Source: Siphonodentalium dalli
Taxonomy: Eukaryota; Mollusca; Scaphopoda; Gadilida; Siphonodentaliidae
Reading direction: 5' to 3'
Assembly: GCA_032622095.1 (NCBI GenBank)
Contig: CP136068.1
Location: 55,944,025 to 56,008,024, forward strand
Length of the DNA: 64,000 nucleotides
A model generated the notes under the pieces. The model was not told the origin of the DNA. It saw only the letters and a program-made list of their open reading frames with translations, and ran no database searches. This document shows positions 1 to 11,639 of the stretch, piece by piece. The number at the start of each line of letters is the position of its first letter. Position 1 is the stretch's first letter. Made by a program: the position numbers and the translations under genes.

Positions 1-705
1 TAGACCATAGATTCACTCCAGGTATACATGTAAACCCCACTAATGGCCATTCAGCCCTTCCAGATAAACAAAAAACCCGCACATACGACCACTCAAACAA
101 TCCATACTTGCACATACAGCTCACACATGACAATTCAGCAATTCACTGTATAATCATACACGCCATCCATGATAATACAGCTAAGCCCTATACACCCACC
201 AATGATAATACATCCACGAGATATATAAATATACATCCCACCCGTTACCACAAGGACACTCCCTATGTACACACACGCTCGATAATGTCCACTCAGCTTA
301 CGCCATGAATTCATATTCAATCATGACCGTACAGTCATTCCATGTATACATATACACATTACCCGTAACCATAAAATCACTACCTATTTATCCACACACC
401 CCATCCATGATCATACAGACAACACATGTACATCCCACCATGACCTTACAGTCACTCCATATATACATAATCAACACATAGATGACCATGTAGCTATATC
501 CATACACCACACCAATGACCATACAGGCACACCGGGTGCACCCGTACTGGATATACACAACCATACACCATACAGTCACTCCATGCATACCGATTCACCT
601 CACACCTGACCATGACCTCTCCCTGTATACCTAGATGCATCTTACCATGGACAACCCACTCATAACCATATAGTCACTCATTGTATACCTACTCACATCA
701 GTCAT
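1..705. repeat. degenerate tandem repeat, ~35-70 bp period
   Basis: Phrases resembling CCATGACCATACAGTCACTC and TCCATGTATAC recur every ~35-70 bases with many substitutions. The short open frames here are low-complexity (His, Tyr, Ile, Thr) and arise from the repeat. No gene is seen. Confidence 0.6.
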
Positions 706-750
706 GACATACAATAACTCCCTTTATTAATTAGCTGCAGGTTATCGGCC

Positions 751-866
751 GCAATAAGTAGAACGCTGCCCGCGTCATAAGTTACAAAAAGTCGGCCAAT
801 AAGTTGAAAACGCGGCCAATAAGTAACAAAAAGTCGGCCAATAAGTAGAAAACACGACCAATAAGT
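751..866. repeat. ~25-bp tandem repeat, about five units
   Basis: The motif GGCCAATAAGT followed by AACAAAAAGTC or TGAAAACGC repeats about five times. A TGACGTCA palindrome follows a few bases later (about 890). The stretch 867-1213 shows nothing recognisable. Confidence 0.75.
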
Positions 867-1213
867 CAATGTAACGTAAATGACGTCATACGTAATTAGC
901 TCGATCGGCAAAAAATATATTGTGTCGACGGAAGATAGATTGCAGTTGATTTCGGATGAATTACGGACAGTCACTGTTTTTGGGAGTAAATATGTATACA
1001 TGTACGTGGATGAACTACATGAATCCGTATACCAATATCATTCCCAGTGGAAACTGACAGTACTGTGAAATCGCTGCAAGTTCTTCGCAAAGTCCACAAG
1101 AATTACAATTGCTGGAATAATTGTTAATTTAATAAAGCACACAATGGTATATCTATGTTAATATATTCATCATGTGAAACAATTATTGCTAATGTTGCTA
1201 ATTAATAAAATAC

Positions 1214-1350
1214 TTATTAATTGGTTGTTTCCACATTGACCGAGGTATGAGGGCTCGGTCTGTCGTATTAGCCTTCGGCCTGCGGCCTCAGGTCAATACT
1301 ACAGACATCGGCCTCATAACTCGGCCAATATGAAAACAACCAATTAATAA
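1214..1350. mobile_element. foldback MITE-like palindrome (137 bp)
   Basis: The left end TTATTAATTGGTTGTTT is mirrored at the right end as AAACAACCAATTAATAA. The pairing continues inward (GACCGAGGTATGAGG against CCTCATAACTCGGCC) around a GC-rich core, TTCGGCCTGCGGCCTC. This is a small non-autonomous foldback element; its superfamily is unknown. Confidence 0.75.
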
Positions 1351-2600
1351 CATATAGTATACTTATTCACCTCACATATGATCACAGAGTAACTCCCTGG
1401 CTACGATATTGGCATCCACACTGTATCCTGTTGACATTTGTTTTATCATAATGGACCAGAATAGCCAAATATTATGGTCCATCTCAGTTCTGTGTCAAAG
1501 TTCTGCCCATTTCCTTTCCATAAATATGGCCAAAATCACAAAAGAGGTTCTCGGCAAAATTACATACTTTAAAATGAATTTGTCATGCCCCATACGGAAC
1601 TGGGACAATTGGGAATAGAACATCTAGTTGTCAGTTAATAAACTAACACGTATAATAACCAAGTGAGTCACAATTTGCTACCTTTTCGGATAATGCAGAT
1701 AATGTTCGGGATATATGTAAAAAATTAGCATTTTACAAATTTGGTTGCCATTTTGGAAGCCATCTTGAGAAATTTGGTCTATAAACACCGTAGTGTGACA
1801 CATTTAAGATAGACCAAAACAATAAACACCTTTTAATCCAAAGATAGTTATATTTTACCTGAAAAAATGGTCCAAACCTGAAAACTGAATTTTTGCCAAT
1901 ATTTATGTCAAGTTTTTTTTTAGAGAAAAGTCCAATATTTTTTACGATGTCAGTGCTGAAAATAGTAACAATTAAACATGGTGCATCAGACATGTTAGTA
2001 TTCAATGAATAGAATGCAGAATATCCAATTTTATACATCAACACAACTTGTAAGCGATTGCAGGACACCCTAGTGTAATATTTACCATTTTCCATATTTT
2101 GGCGGCCATATTGGCAGCCATTTGAGCCAAAGTAACAATTTTGGTTCCAGTGATTTGGAATATTCATAGGTAATGATATGCCTCACTTACATTACAAAGT
2201 TCTGTTCATTTCTTGTTGAAATATGACTAGAATCCCAATTGTGATTTATTTTGAAATTTTATACCGCATTCTGTACAATCGTGAGGGATCGGAAGGGGTT
2301 AGGACCCCAATAATTGCATATTTAATTGCTCCAATGATCAGTTAATATACAAAACACAAAATAAAATTGCATTACTCAACCAGTTCCAAACAGCATGAAT
2401 TGATCTAGAAGATATCTGTGAATTTTTTTTATATTTTTAACTTCCGGTGGCCATTTTGGCGGCCATCTTGAATGGTGTGTTTCAATTTTGGCCCAAAAAG
2501 GGTCATTATGTCTTAGCTTCACGAAAAAATATACATTTGTATACATTTATCTAGATTTTCCCGCTATAATGTTCATAAAACTGGCTCACTTATAGTTCTA
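1351..2600. repeat. dispersed repeat with GGCCATTTTGGCGGCCATCTTG-like motif (R5)
   Basis: The motif CCATTTTGG..GCCATCTTG appears near 1745, 2110 (inverted) and 2450. It recurs in similar context at about 13015, 20850, 21835 and 22000, so I treat it as a dispersed family. A 144-residue minus-strand open frame (2167-1733) runs across the motif and resembles nothing I know. No gene is called. Confidence 0.5.
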
Positions 2601-2622
2601 GAAAATGGGTCGGGTTGTGTGT

Positions 2623-2640
2623 GGGGGGGGGGGGGGGGGG
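2623..2640. repeat. poly-G run (18 G)
   Basis: Eighteen consecutive G residues. Runs like this recur as poly-C at about 13911-13934 and 14307-14325 and as a G run near 31292-31309. Lengths of such runs are often unreliable in assemblies. Confidence 0.9.
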
Positions 2641-2659
2641 TAGTCTCGTTCTTATCAGA

Positions 2660-3240
2660 AAAACGACATGAATATATATTTCTTAAGTTGATCGTATCGA
2701 TTTAGGGATGTATTGGTTGTAATAGTGCAATGTTCCAGGGGTGTACGCACATATACACGCGTTGGACGAATGCAATCGTGTAAATAAAAGTGATTTTTAC
2801 GTTTTGAGGGGTGACCAGATGACCCCCTTCTTTTCTTAAAACCCCAGGAAAAGTTGCTTCTTAAGTTGTGTTTTTATAATTAGTATATATCAAAGTACTT
2901 TGAGACCAAAAATTATGGATGTACGCGAAAGTGTAAAAAAAAGTGAAAAATCACGTTTTGGGGTTCAGCATGGGACCCCCTTTCTTATCTGTAAAACGCC
3001 AGGAAAATCCCTTTCTTAAGTTGTGTTTTCTTAATCAGTACACTTAGGAGTATCATCAAACCAAAATTCATCGATGTACGCGGAAGTGTAAATAGAAGTG
3101 ATTTTTGGCACTTTTTGGGGTTCAGCTAAACCCCAGGAATGCGCAACTTAAGAAATCGGTTTTTCAGAATGTTCCATTATTGGTACCAACTTTAGGGGGT
3201 CAAACCTTTTGTACGCAAAAGTGTAAATAGAACATATGCG
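2660..3240. repeat. degenerate tandem repeat, four units of ~136-180 bp
   Basis: Each unit carries GTACGC..AAGTGTAAATA, then GTGATTTTTxxGTTTTGGGGT, a run of GACCCCC, then ACCCCAGGAAAA and TTCTTAAGTTGTGTTTT. Unit starts are near 2740, 2920, 3076 and 3212. No coding potential is seen. Confidence 0.8.
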
Positions 3241-3599
3241 GGCTCCCTAACTATGTAGGGTGTACCACAGAGCTGTTAAGTTTCATGGGTTGTCCGTGAG
3301 ACTCCCAGATTGCCATAGGGAAAACCTCCAAAATACAGAAGACCCCCATTTCTAACTTCAACACTGAGCAACATTGCTCAAAACTTTAGCAAACTGTCGG
3401 TAACATCATGACTAATTTCATGTTCATCATCATTCAGTACTAATCAGCAGTACTAATTGTGACTAATTAATTTTCACACCCTTCGTAGCCATGCAAGCTG
3501 TTTTAAAATATAGACAATAGATTAAATAACACGACTTAGGATTACCTAAGCGAGCATGAATCTTCTGCAAAAATCTCCCGAATGGCCATTTTCAAAACT
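3241..3599. other. no gene seen
   Basis: I see no long open frame, no splice-flanked coding block and no clear repeat in this stretch. Presumed intron or flanking DNA. Confidence 0.5.
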
Positions 3600-4195
3600 T
3601 AACATGTCAAAAGGATTTGGTCATGCAGAGAGTAAAATCAAAGATGGCTGTCGGCGGCCATCTTTTCATCAAAATTTGATTGCTTCAATCAAGAGGTCAC
3701 CCCGATAATCCATATGTATTTTGGTGACTATAGGATCAGGGATGTGGCCTGCATGGTGAACCAATGATTTAGTCATGTAAAGAGTAAAATCAAAGATGGC
3801 TGCTGACGGTCATGTTTTTCAACAAAATTCAGAAAAATTTGATGGCTCCCAACTAGTGGTCACTCAAACCACTCAAATCCAAGATGGCTGCTGGCCATGT
3901 TTTTCATCGAAAAATTTTCAAATTCATAGTTCACAATAGCGATGCCTGTAATGTTTCAAAACATTTCGCCAATAATTGAGGGCTGCAGGGTGTGCTGATG
4001 GATTCTATGTGAAATCCAAGACGGTGCTGGTGGCCATGTTTTTTAACAAAATTCAGGAAAAAATGATAAGCTCATAATCTAGAGGTCACCCCGAGGATCC
4101 ATATGAAGTTTGTTGACAATCAGGTGAGGGAGGTGGCCTGTGGCCAAAGGAAATTTTTGATGGACGTCTGGATGGACGCCAACCCAAGGTAATAG
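3600..4195. repeat. R1 module array (diverged copy)
   Basis: Several modules contain TTTAGTCATGTAAAGAG, AAAATCAAAGATGGCTGC, GGCCATGTTTTTCA and a GATCCATATGAAGTTTGGTG block. The array ends in a GGACGTCTGGATGGACGCC tail followed by a remnant of the terminal CAATAGCTCAAA phrase. Family R1 is the commonest repeat in the window. Confidence 0.85.
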
Positions 4196-4199
4196 CTAA

Positions 4200-4320
4200 A
4201 GTACAGAAATATCTATCACAAGTAGGAATAAAAGCTCGGACAAAGTTGCATCTCTGACCCAACAAACAGACAAGCTGATTCCAATATACCCCCTATAACT
4301 CGTTACGGAGAGTATAAATG
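4200..4320. repeat. R4 fragment (3' end)
   Basis: AGGAATAAAAGCTCGGACAAA, then a GACAAGCTGATTCCAATATAC block and a terminal palindrome (CCCCCTATAACTCG..GAGAGTATAA), matching the 3' parts of the better copies at 13891 and 16069. Confidence 0.7.
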
Positions 4321-5126
4321 TTTAATTTGTCGATTTGGGTGTCATTTATTTAGTTTATGAGTGTAGCCATTGGATAAAAGTGAACACATTGTTCGTTTAT
4401 TTGGATTTGCAATTAGTCAACCAGATATGGGCTGATTAGAATTGTGCTAAATTAATCGGCTTTCCGTGAAACACCGCACCAGCCTGAGCACACCGCTTCC
4501 TTGTTTGGACAACATGAATAAATGCACCTTTCCCCTATCCATGCAGCCCTCCCCTACCCCTAACCCCCAATCTATGTCCATTTTGTTGGTTTTGAGAACA
4601 AAAATATATAATAAACCAACCTGCTGACAGTTAGATAAACTGAGGAAGTGATCAAACCCAACATCGCTAGAACACATGCTTTGGAGTCTGCTGGTTACGT
4701 TTCTGCGGTTAGGTTACGAAAAATTACCGCCGATAATTTAATCATACCCACTGATTCTATCTTCACTCCATTTTTTTCAAAGCATCTTATCTATGTTTAT
4801 TATAATTTAGCTTGACATTTAGAACTAACACATTGCACCTTTATTCTATTCCTTCATTGCTTCCAACCTGCTAATCGTCTATCTGCTGAGTGTTATATTC
4901 CGGCACGTTATGCATCCAAACTATCTGCCGAGTCTTGAATAGTGAGTCGTTTAACTTCAAAGGGCGCGTTTCCGTATACTGGGAACAACGCAATGGCAAT
5001 TAATTTTTATCTAATAAATTTTCTAGGTTTTAAATTTATTGCGGTTGATAGCATAGTAGTAACTTGGGTAGAAAATGGATGCAAAACGATTAGCAAATCT
5101 ATTGGCCGATACAACAAAAGTAGGTC
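4321..5126. other. no gene seen
   Basis: AT-rich DNA. Open frames of 70-80 residues exist on both strands but lack recognisable domains or flanking splice signals. Confidence 0.4.
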
Positions 5127-5194
5127 CACTAGTGTTTCCACGACATTGAAAACATGGACTCACTAGTGTTTCCACGACATTGAAAACATGGACT
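5127..5194. repeat. 34-bp perfect tandem duplication
   Basis: A 34-base unit beginning CACTAGTGTTTCCACGAC occurs twice with no mismatch, so the duplication is recent. Confidence 0.95.
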
Positions 5195-5399
5195 CCATTT
5201 CCCCCTCGGCGGATACAGGACCAGTTCCCCAAAACCTGGCAGAAAGCCTGGTATAAATTATGTCCATCATATATCCGGTATATGAGAAATCCGAGATTCA
5301 CAACTAGAAATGAGGGTTCACAGACACGGATCCGGTAGACCGTATTATCAATACCCCATGTATTGAAACGTGCCTGCATAAACTTATATATAGGTCTAG

Positions 5400-5760
5400 T
5401 CTAGTGAGGCAAAATCAGTTGTCCGGATGTATGAAATTGCAGCCTTGTTTGGATGCTGGCCAGCCAAGACAAATGACGTCATAACTGGTTTTCTGCTAAC
5501 AAATCTAGGACATTGAACTAATATGAACAAATTTATTGATAATTTATTGTTTATAAATACTTACTTCAATTGTTCATAATTCCGATAGTAATCCCGTTTA
5601 TTTTGGAATACCAGTAATCGATAAATACAGTAAAAAAAAATTCCCGATTACAACATTACCGTAATGCTTTATGCCCACAGATCTACGGTTCGACAAAAGT
5701 GGTGGCATAATTTCAAAACAACAGCGTCATATTAAATAATAATTGGTTCGTTAAAATGAA
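5400..5760. repeat. dispersed repeat, copy 1 of a pair
   Basis: The part from about 5560 matches 12480-12700: GGAATACCAGTAATC, TTCCCGATTACAAC, ACCGTAATGCTTTATGCCCA, AGATCTACGGT and AATAATTGGTTCGTTA. The other copy carries about 55 extra bases after AATAATTGGT. Probably a non-autonomous element; its ends were not resolved. Confidence 0.6.
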
Positions 5761-6210
5761 AAAGCATACAGTCCGCCCGGGGTGTCCGTTAGGGGAAACG
5801 CGTGTATTATTCATTTTGGCCTTATACACGTGTCCCATCACAATTCTGAAATTTTCAACACACAAATATTGTTCCTACCAGCCAAAATTATTTGTTGTTT
5901 ATGTAATCTTTATTCAGTTCATCCTCATGGCATACCGTGGAATTATAGAAGAAATCGTAAAATGTTGCACATTTCCAGTTACTGGCGTTCGCAGTTTGTT
6001 AATTTTCACAGGGCAATGGATTTGCCACATATGGACCAGGAATATTACACTTTATTTAATATGCTCATTTGCCCATATTTTTTAAATAATTGCCACTTGA
6101 TGAAAAACACTAACGAGAGGCCGATCACGATCGGCAGATGTTTAACCCATACCTTGGCGATAGCGATTAGCTATAACTGATAATTGGTCAAAGATATGAT
6201 CACAGTAATA

Positions 6211-7603
6211 CCGTACTGACCCGGCTCAAGGCCCATGCCCGTGTTTAAGCCCACCCATATCTTTTGACCAAATTCCATGCACAGGGGTATATTCGTGTTT
6301 AAGCCCACCCCATATTTTGTTAAATTTCAGCGGTGGTAAGTAATTATTTGCTAATGATACTTCCCAAATAAATAATTCCAATATATAACGGGAAGAATAT
6401 TCACAAACGATCGGTGACGGCGAGAATGCCACGAAAAATGGAAAGTTATACTTCGTAGGTAAGTGATAATAATATATAAAATAAAATAAAGTGAATCTTA
6501 AAATCTCATTTGTTTATTCAATTATACTTCCTGGGGGAAACCAAACGTCGACAGACATCAAACCCACTCGCTAACGGCGTATATCTGAGAACGCGGTAAA
6601 CATCAATCACTTCAAAGAATCACGTGCGTGCATCGCACACATGTCAACAACAGTACTGTAAAAACATATTCTTTGTATGTCGGTATGTTCCTACATGTGG
6701 CCAAACACAAAAAGAACTCATTCCCTGGTTATGTAAACACACGGTGGGTATAATAATGGGGCAGAAGGGGCACTTGTCATTCAACAACAACAACAGCACA
6801 AGATGCCTTCATAAAAAGAGATACCGATGTCGTATTGGTACCCGGTGGTTAGTATATAATAATCATTATTTAAAATTTTTAAACTGCTATTTTTCACGTT
6901 TTACGGTATAGACTATAGTCTATAGTATAAACATTAATCTGTGTCAACGGTTTGGGAGCGATGACTCCAAACATTAAAACACGTGTTTTTTTGTATACGT
7001 ATTTACAACGTCATTTCGTTAATTAACTAGACTCACTGGCTTTGTTAAATTGGTCACTATTGTATTGTAACATCTTTGTAGACAAGGGGCCATGAATAGA
7101 GCACTGGGTTCATTGTTATCCTAATCGGATTAAGTCGCTCTCTTATATGTTGCATAATATTTCCCTGTACAATTTTCTGACATTTTTTAATTATCTGAAC
7201 ATTGATATAAACTATAGATAATAACTATAGATATAGACTATAGATAGTGGATTTACCCAACTGTCTGAAATGGCAGAAAAATCCGATGACCCATGATGCT
7301 TACAAACTGTCATTTATGGGAATTTTGGGCAATAAAACAAGACAACAAGTAATATTTTAATATACACATAAAAATGAAACAAATACTTTCTCAAAGTAAC
7401 TTATACTTAACTTTATTTAATCTGGAAGACGTGTATATTTCACCGAAACTCTGCTGGATCGACTTAATTTTTTCTTCAGTTTTACTGTCCCGATTTCTTG
7501 GGATTTTTGGTTTGCAAAGGGTCATATTCGGGTTTAAGCCCACTTGGATTTTTGAGCTCAAATAAAACAAAGGCCCCCTGGGCCTAAACGCGGGTCAGTA
7601 CGG
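6211..7603. mobile_element. 1.39-kb element with terminal inverted repeats and TA flanks
   Basis: The left end CCGTACTGACCCGGCTC is mirrored at the right end, whose complement reads CCGTACTGACCCGCGTT. TA lies immediately outside both ends (6209-6210 and 7604-7605), as expected of the Tc1/mariner/pogo group. Subterminal GTTTAAGCCCA blocks occur near both ends. The interior has only short open frames (such as 7374-7565) and no transposase I recognise, so it is probably non-autonomous or decayed. A short reading MPRKMESYTS at 6428 runs up to a GTAAGT; that could be an old transposase start but is too short to rely on. Confidence 0.7.
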
Positions 7604-7825
7604 TAATATATCAGTACTTAAACTTGAAATCAAAAGCTCATATAATTTGTCTTAATTAGAAGGGGTTAAAGTATTTGGGGTGGTGGGAGTCGTTTTAAAT
7701 CTCATAACTCTGTCCCTATTCACACAAGGACCTCTCACTGTGAGAGCCATTAATCAATTTGACAGATAGGATAAACAATTATCCAGCAGGTTGTTTATCT
7801 TTACCTTCATACAACCACCCCCTAG

Positions 7826-7896
7826 AGCTCTGTAACATATGTCATCACTCAATTAATAACAGATTTCGCTTGGAACGACATCTATTAAAGGTACAC
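7826..7896 (+). CDS. possible exon with one C2H2 zinc finger
   Basis: The plus strand encodes LCNICHHSINN then RFRLERHLLKVHS, a C-x2-C-x12-H-x4-H finger with the expected hydrophobic residues between Cys and His. It sits after a pyrimidine-rich stretch ending in CCCCCTAG, an acceptable 3' splice site. The open frame extends from 7759 to 7971. An AAAG/GTACAC follows the first His, but a donor there would split the finger. It could be an exon of a host zinc-finger gene on the strand opposite NMT, a piece of a mobile element, or chance. I saw no second finger nearby. Confidence 0.3.
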
Positions 7897-7971
7897 TCAT
7901 ATAGTCTGGATATTGGATGTTCACAGGGCAATTTATTGATATCATTATATTACATGCAACTATTGCAATAA

Positions 7972-8195
7972 AATCTTCATATTTTCAAAACAGGACATCA
8001 CACCTAATTAATGATATACAACTAAAACAAATTAGTGTGAATGACAAATTTTTTTTTTAATTAAATTTTTTTTTTATTTAATATTATAAGTTTTTTAATA
8101 TTTTTTGCCTGCTAAATTGAGCAGGGAAATTCAATCTAAAAAAGTTTTAAAAAATTAAAATTTTGAATAAAAAAAACGGAAAAAAAACGTCATAA
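7972..8195. other. AT-rich low-complexity stretch
   Basis: Long runs of T and A with no open frame and no recognisable feature. Confidence 0.6.
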
Positions 8196-8475
8196 ATCCT
8201 TTCAAATAAATCGGATCAAACCATGGCAGCATGCGTGAATTCTAAGTAAAAAAGGGCCATAACTCTGTAAAAAAAAACTCGGATCAAACCCATATTCGAA
8301 CTTGAACTGTATTTTGGGATATGAAACCTATATACAAAATTTGGTTTCGATCAAATAGAAAATGTTAAGAGTTATCGCATTATGCCTAAAGTGTCTACGG
8401 ATGGACAGACAGATGGACGTACAGATGGGCATTGACACTATGTGTACCATACTATGGTATAGGTACACATAAAAA
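8196..8475. repeat. R3 element copy
   Basis: AAAAAGGGCCATAACTCTGT, CGGATCAAACCCATATTCGA and TGTATTTTGGG blocks are followed by a GATGGACAGACAGATGGACG tail and the palindrome ACCATACTATGGT near the end. Confidence 0.85.
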
Positions 8476-9249
8476 GTTTTATCTCATGCTGAGTACAAGA
8501 AAAATATATCAAACCTGGTGTGCCCCTTTAATATTTCTATTCACATTTGTAATCAATTGAAATCAATGTCAAAAGCGCTTTCCATTAATGTAATATATAA
8601 ATAAAACAAACTAGACCTACAGTTCTAAAAGTGTTAAGAACAATTATTTTGTTCTCATGGACTGATACAGAGCTCTCAAGTTTTTAACAATTTGAAAACC
8701 AAAGTTGTCTTCCCATGCAACCAACAGAATTACAACAAATCTACTAAACACAATCACATTATTAACCTCCAATTGTAATGCTATTAAACAATAAAACCAG
8801 ATTATGCCTTTAACTTAAAGATGAAATTTAAATAACCATGCATATAAAATATAATAGCATAGGATAGGATAGGATAATTTTATTTACAATATACACACAT
8901 GGAAAGTACAATTACAAATAAATATAATATTGATAGACTATACATGTATATTGCTAGGGGTGATATAGTCATGACTGACTGTCTTCCTATAACCCCTGGA
9001 TGTGGTGACAGATTATATGATGAAGATGGCCGAATTAATTTGATTGTTTTTAGGTTACGTTTATCGTGTGCATAAACAATCCATCTTATGATATCTCATC
9101 ATATGGCCAACACATCTGCTAGCAGTTAATTAAACTCAATGCAAGAGAGAGTCAGTGTAACTGGATACTATCGCTGTTGCTTTATGTGCTTTGTAAATCT
9201 GATTTATGAGATTATACACAGACAATGCAAATTGTATCTTTGATATATT
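8476..9249. other. no gene seen; AGGAT microsatellite
   Basis: Contains a short ATAGGATAGGATAGGAT microsatellite at about 8860. No coding block is seen. Confidence 0.5.
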
Positions 9250-9840
9250 TTAGAGATGAATAAAATAATCAAAGGGCCATAACTCCATTAAAAAATATCG
9301 GATCAAACCCATATTCGAACTCGATCTGTATTTAGAGTTGAGAAACTCACATACAATATATGGTTCCTATCAGTTGAAAAATGGTTGATTTATAGAAGCA
9401 TGCATGAATTCTATGTCAAAGGGCCATAACTCCATTAAAAAAGATCGGATCAAACCCATATTGGAACTCGATATGTATTTTGGGCTGAGAAACTGGCATA
9501 CCAGATTTGGTGCCGGTCAGATAAATATTTTTTGAGTTATGGCAGCATGCATGAATTCTAAGTAGAAAAAGGGCCATAACTCCGTTAAAAAAAACTCGGA
9601 TCAAACCCATATTCGAACTCGATCTGTATTTGGTGCTGAGAAATTGATATACAAAATTTGATTCCGATCAGATAGAAAATATTTCAGTTATCGCACCATG
9701 CATAAAGTGTCTATAGACAGACCGACAACCAGACAGACAGACGGACGGATGGACGGACTAACGACGAGTGGTCAATCCGGACAACGACACTATGTTTACC
9801 ATACTATGGTATGGGTAAACATAATAAAACATTATAAGCA
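9250..9840. repeat. R3 element copy with about three ~140-bp modules
   Basis: Modules starting GGGCCATAACTCC near 9280, 9420 and 9570 are followed by an ACAGACGGACGGATGGACGG tail and the hairpin TACCATACTATGGTA. The array has tandem core, GGAC-type tail and terminal palindrome, the same plan as R1 and R4. Confidence 0.85.
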
Positions 9841-10739
9841 ATACCGTACTGTACGTCGCACATTTTGGAGTCTGGAACAAGCAACAAACCCACTAGTTAA
9901 AGGCAGCTAGAAGGACTGGCCGGAAATGATCTAAAGAATTATTCTGAGCTTCCAGCTTCCAGTTCGTGAATGTTATACCTCCCAAACTACATACTCCAGT
10001 TCATTTTATGTTGACAACTTTATGCAGAGAACGGGAATAATTTAATTTACTCATTTCTCGGTTATGGGTGTCAAAGTATACAACATTAGAACAAAATATC
10101 GGTAAGCTCCTCCCACAGCCAACCGATTCAAGCAGAGAATAAAATCTCACAAATTAACCCTCGATGATTGACAGGTGCATGCCGATGTGATAGCACGAGA
10201 TGCATGACTTTATTTTTTATAATTGCCAACAGAGTTCCATTAAAATCTGCGTTATCGTTGAAACATTGGGGTCAATGATAAATGTGGTTAGGCATAATGA
10301 CTGAAGTCAAGATTATATACGGACAATTATATATTATTAAATTTCCTTTAATTAAAAATACTAACCTGCATATATTACAATATAAAATACTTGTTTTAAA
10401 CTGAAAAAAAAGGACGATACAAACCAGAAATCTAACCCCAATGTACATGCCGTTTGGCTGCGGTGTAGTTGCCGTTCAGCCGCTGTGCTCAACTGCAGCT
10501 ACAAACTTTGACACTGTGGCAGAAAGGCGAATGCGCCGCGATGGCAATGGACACTTGTTTTGTCTAGCGGGGTATGTTGTCAGAAGTCACACTATTTAGG
10601 TGGATTGGTGTTGTTAAACAGTATTCCATGCCTTTGGTATGGCTGTAATCAGGCAGTTCATAGGTGGTGAAGGGAGTTCACAAGTCATATTTGCACAAAA
10701 TTCTTCATATATATTTGACTAACATCTAACAGAACTCAC
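9841..10739 (-). other. NMT intron, no repeat recognised
   Basis: This is the intron following the last NMT exon found. I looked on the minus strand for the terminal NMT coding block (FDVFNALDL, KFGxGDG, YLYNW) here and back to position 1 and did not find it. Confidence 0.6.
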
Positions 10740-10904
10740 ATTTTTGGCTGCAATGAGAGCATCCTGCATCAGATCAACAGCACTAACTGATGTGGCGACA
10801 TTATAGAACGAGTAAGCTGCTTTCAATAATTTATGAGTTGGATGATGCATAACTGTGGATGGTAGAGTGTAAAAACTAACAAAGTCTGTGATATCACCAC
10901 GTCG
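10740..10904 (-). CDS. NMT: N-myristoyltransferase, coding exon (fifth and last found)
   Basis: Fifty-five codons on the minus strand, starting [18 protein letters not shown] and ending [12 protein letters not shown]. It is bounded by TTTATTACAG before and GTGAGT after, phase 0 at both sides. NMT transfers myristate from myristoyl-CoA to the N-terminal glycine of proteins in the cytosol. The segment is the conserved [12 protein letters not shown] / KAAYSFYN part of the C-terminal half of the fold. It joins directly to the exon at 11541-11639, giving [11 protein letters not shown], one residue shorter than my recollection of the human protein. No stop or frameshift. The next exon should encode FDVFNALDL, the KFGxGDG signature and the C-terminal carboxylate used in catalysis; it was not found in the window. 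Confidence 0.95.
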
Positions 10905-11540
10905 CTGTAATAAAACAAGTGTAGTGATCAAATTAGTGAACTATCAAAATGAATCAACTGAATAATCTAAAACTTTTACTGATATCAATGGAGCAACATG
11001 CCACCTAACACAGGTTTCTATTGATATGGATTTTCGTAGTGTTCGATTGTTCTAACTGACTACAGTAAGCTAATTTACAAAACTCTCATCAAAAATAAAC
11101 CAGAAACCACATGTTACATATCATCCATCAAAAAGTGAAGAAAAAAAAAAGAGATATTGATTTGATGTAAAACTAACGTTGTTAGTAGCTTAACTCAGAG
11201 CAACATGCCACCATAAGCCTTATGCTGAGAAAGCTAAACGTTGACATTGCTGGACAAACCTGGATATTGTTGAAAGATCCATATGCCAATTTCTGTTCAA
11301 GTTGTTGAGCTAACAGACGTAAAACTGCCATAAAATTACAAATAACCATAACTCTGGTTTTAAAATTGGGGCGGGCCAGATATTCTGAGAGCAGCTATCG
11401 CACACGACAGTAAACTCACTTACCAAATATTTTCATAATCCATAAAAAAAACCTGAGAGCATCTTCAATAGATTTATAATATTGGTCAACATAAAATGTT
11501 TCAACTTGTTTCCCTGATCATTATGTGCCTATAATCTCAC

Positions 11541-11639
11541 CTCTATAACAAAACTGTCTACTATCCCCTGTCGTGGTATAAACCAATGCTTAAATTCTTC
11601 CTCCGAGAAAACAGGTGACAAATCAAACTTCTGCAGGTA
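11541..11639 (-). CDS. NMT: N-myristoyltransferase, coding exon (fourth found)
   Basis: Thirty-three codons on the minus strand, beginning [19 protein letters not shown] and ending VDSFVIE. The acceptor is GTATTTCAG and the donor GTGAGA, phase 0 at both ends. The EEEFKHWF block is typical of NMT and lies after the linker to the C-terminal GNAT-like half. It is separated from the next exon by only 636 bp but from the previous one (39745-39816) by 28.1 kb of mostly transposon-derived DNA. The residues join in frame to LVSN of that exon, making LVSNYLQKF. Intact; expected to be functional. Confidence 0.95.

Noticed and set aside
8764-8790. CCAATTGTA as a trace of the missing terminal NMT exon (YNW)
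   Set aside because: The surrounding minus-strand translation has stops and none of the GDGNLQYYL context.
11262-11335. Small open block between AG and GT on the minus strand (LRLLAQQLEQKLAYGSF)
   Set aside because: It would insert about 23 residues between VIE and RRGD, where NMTs have no such insertion. The flanking exons join perfectly without it.
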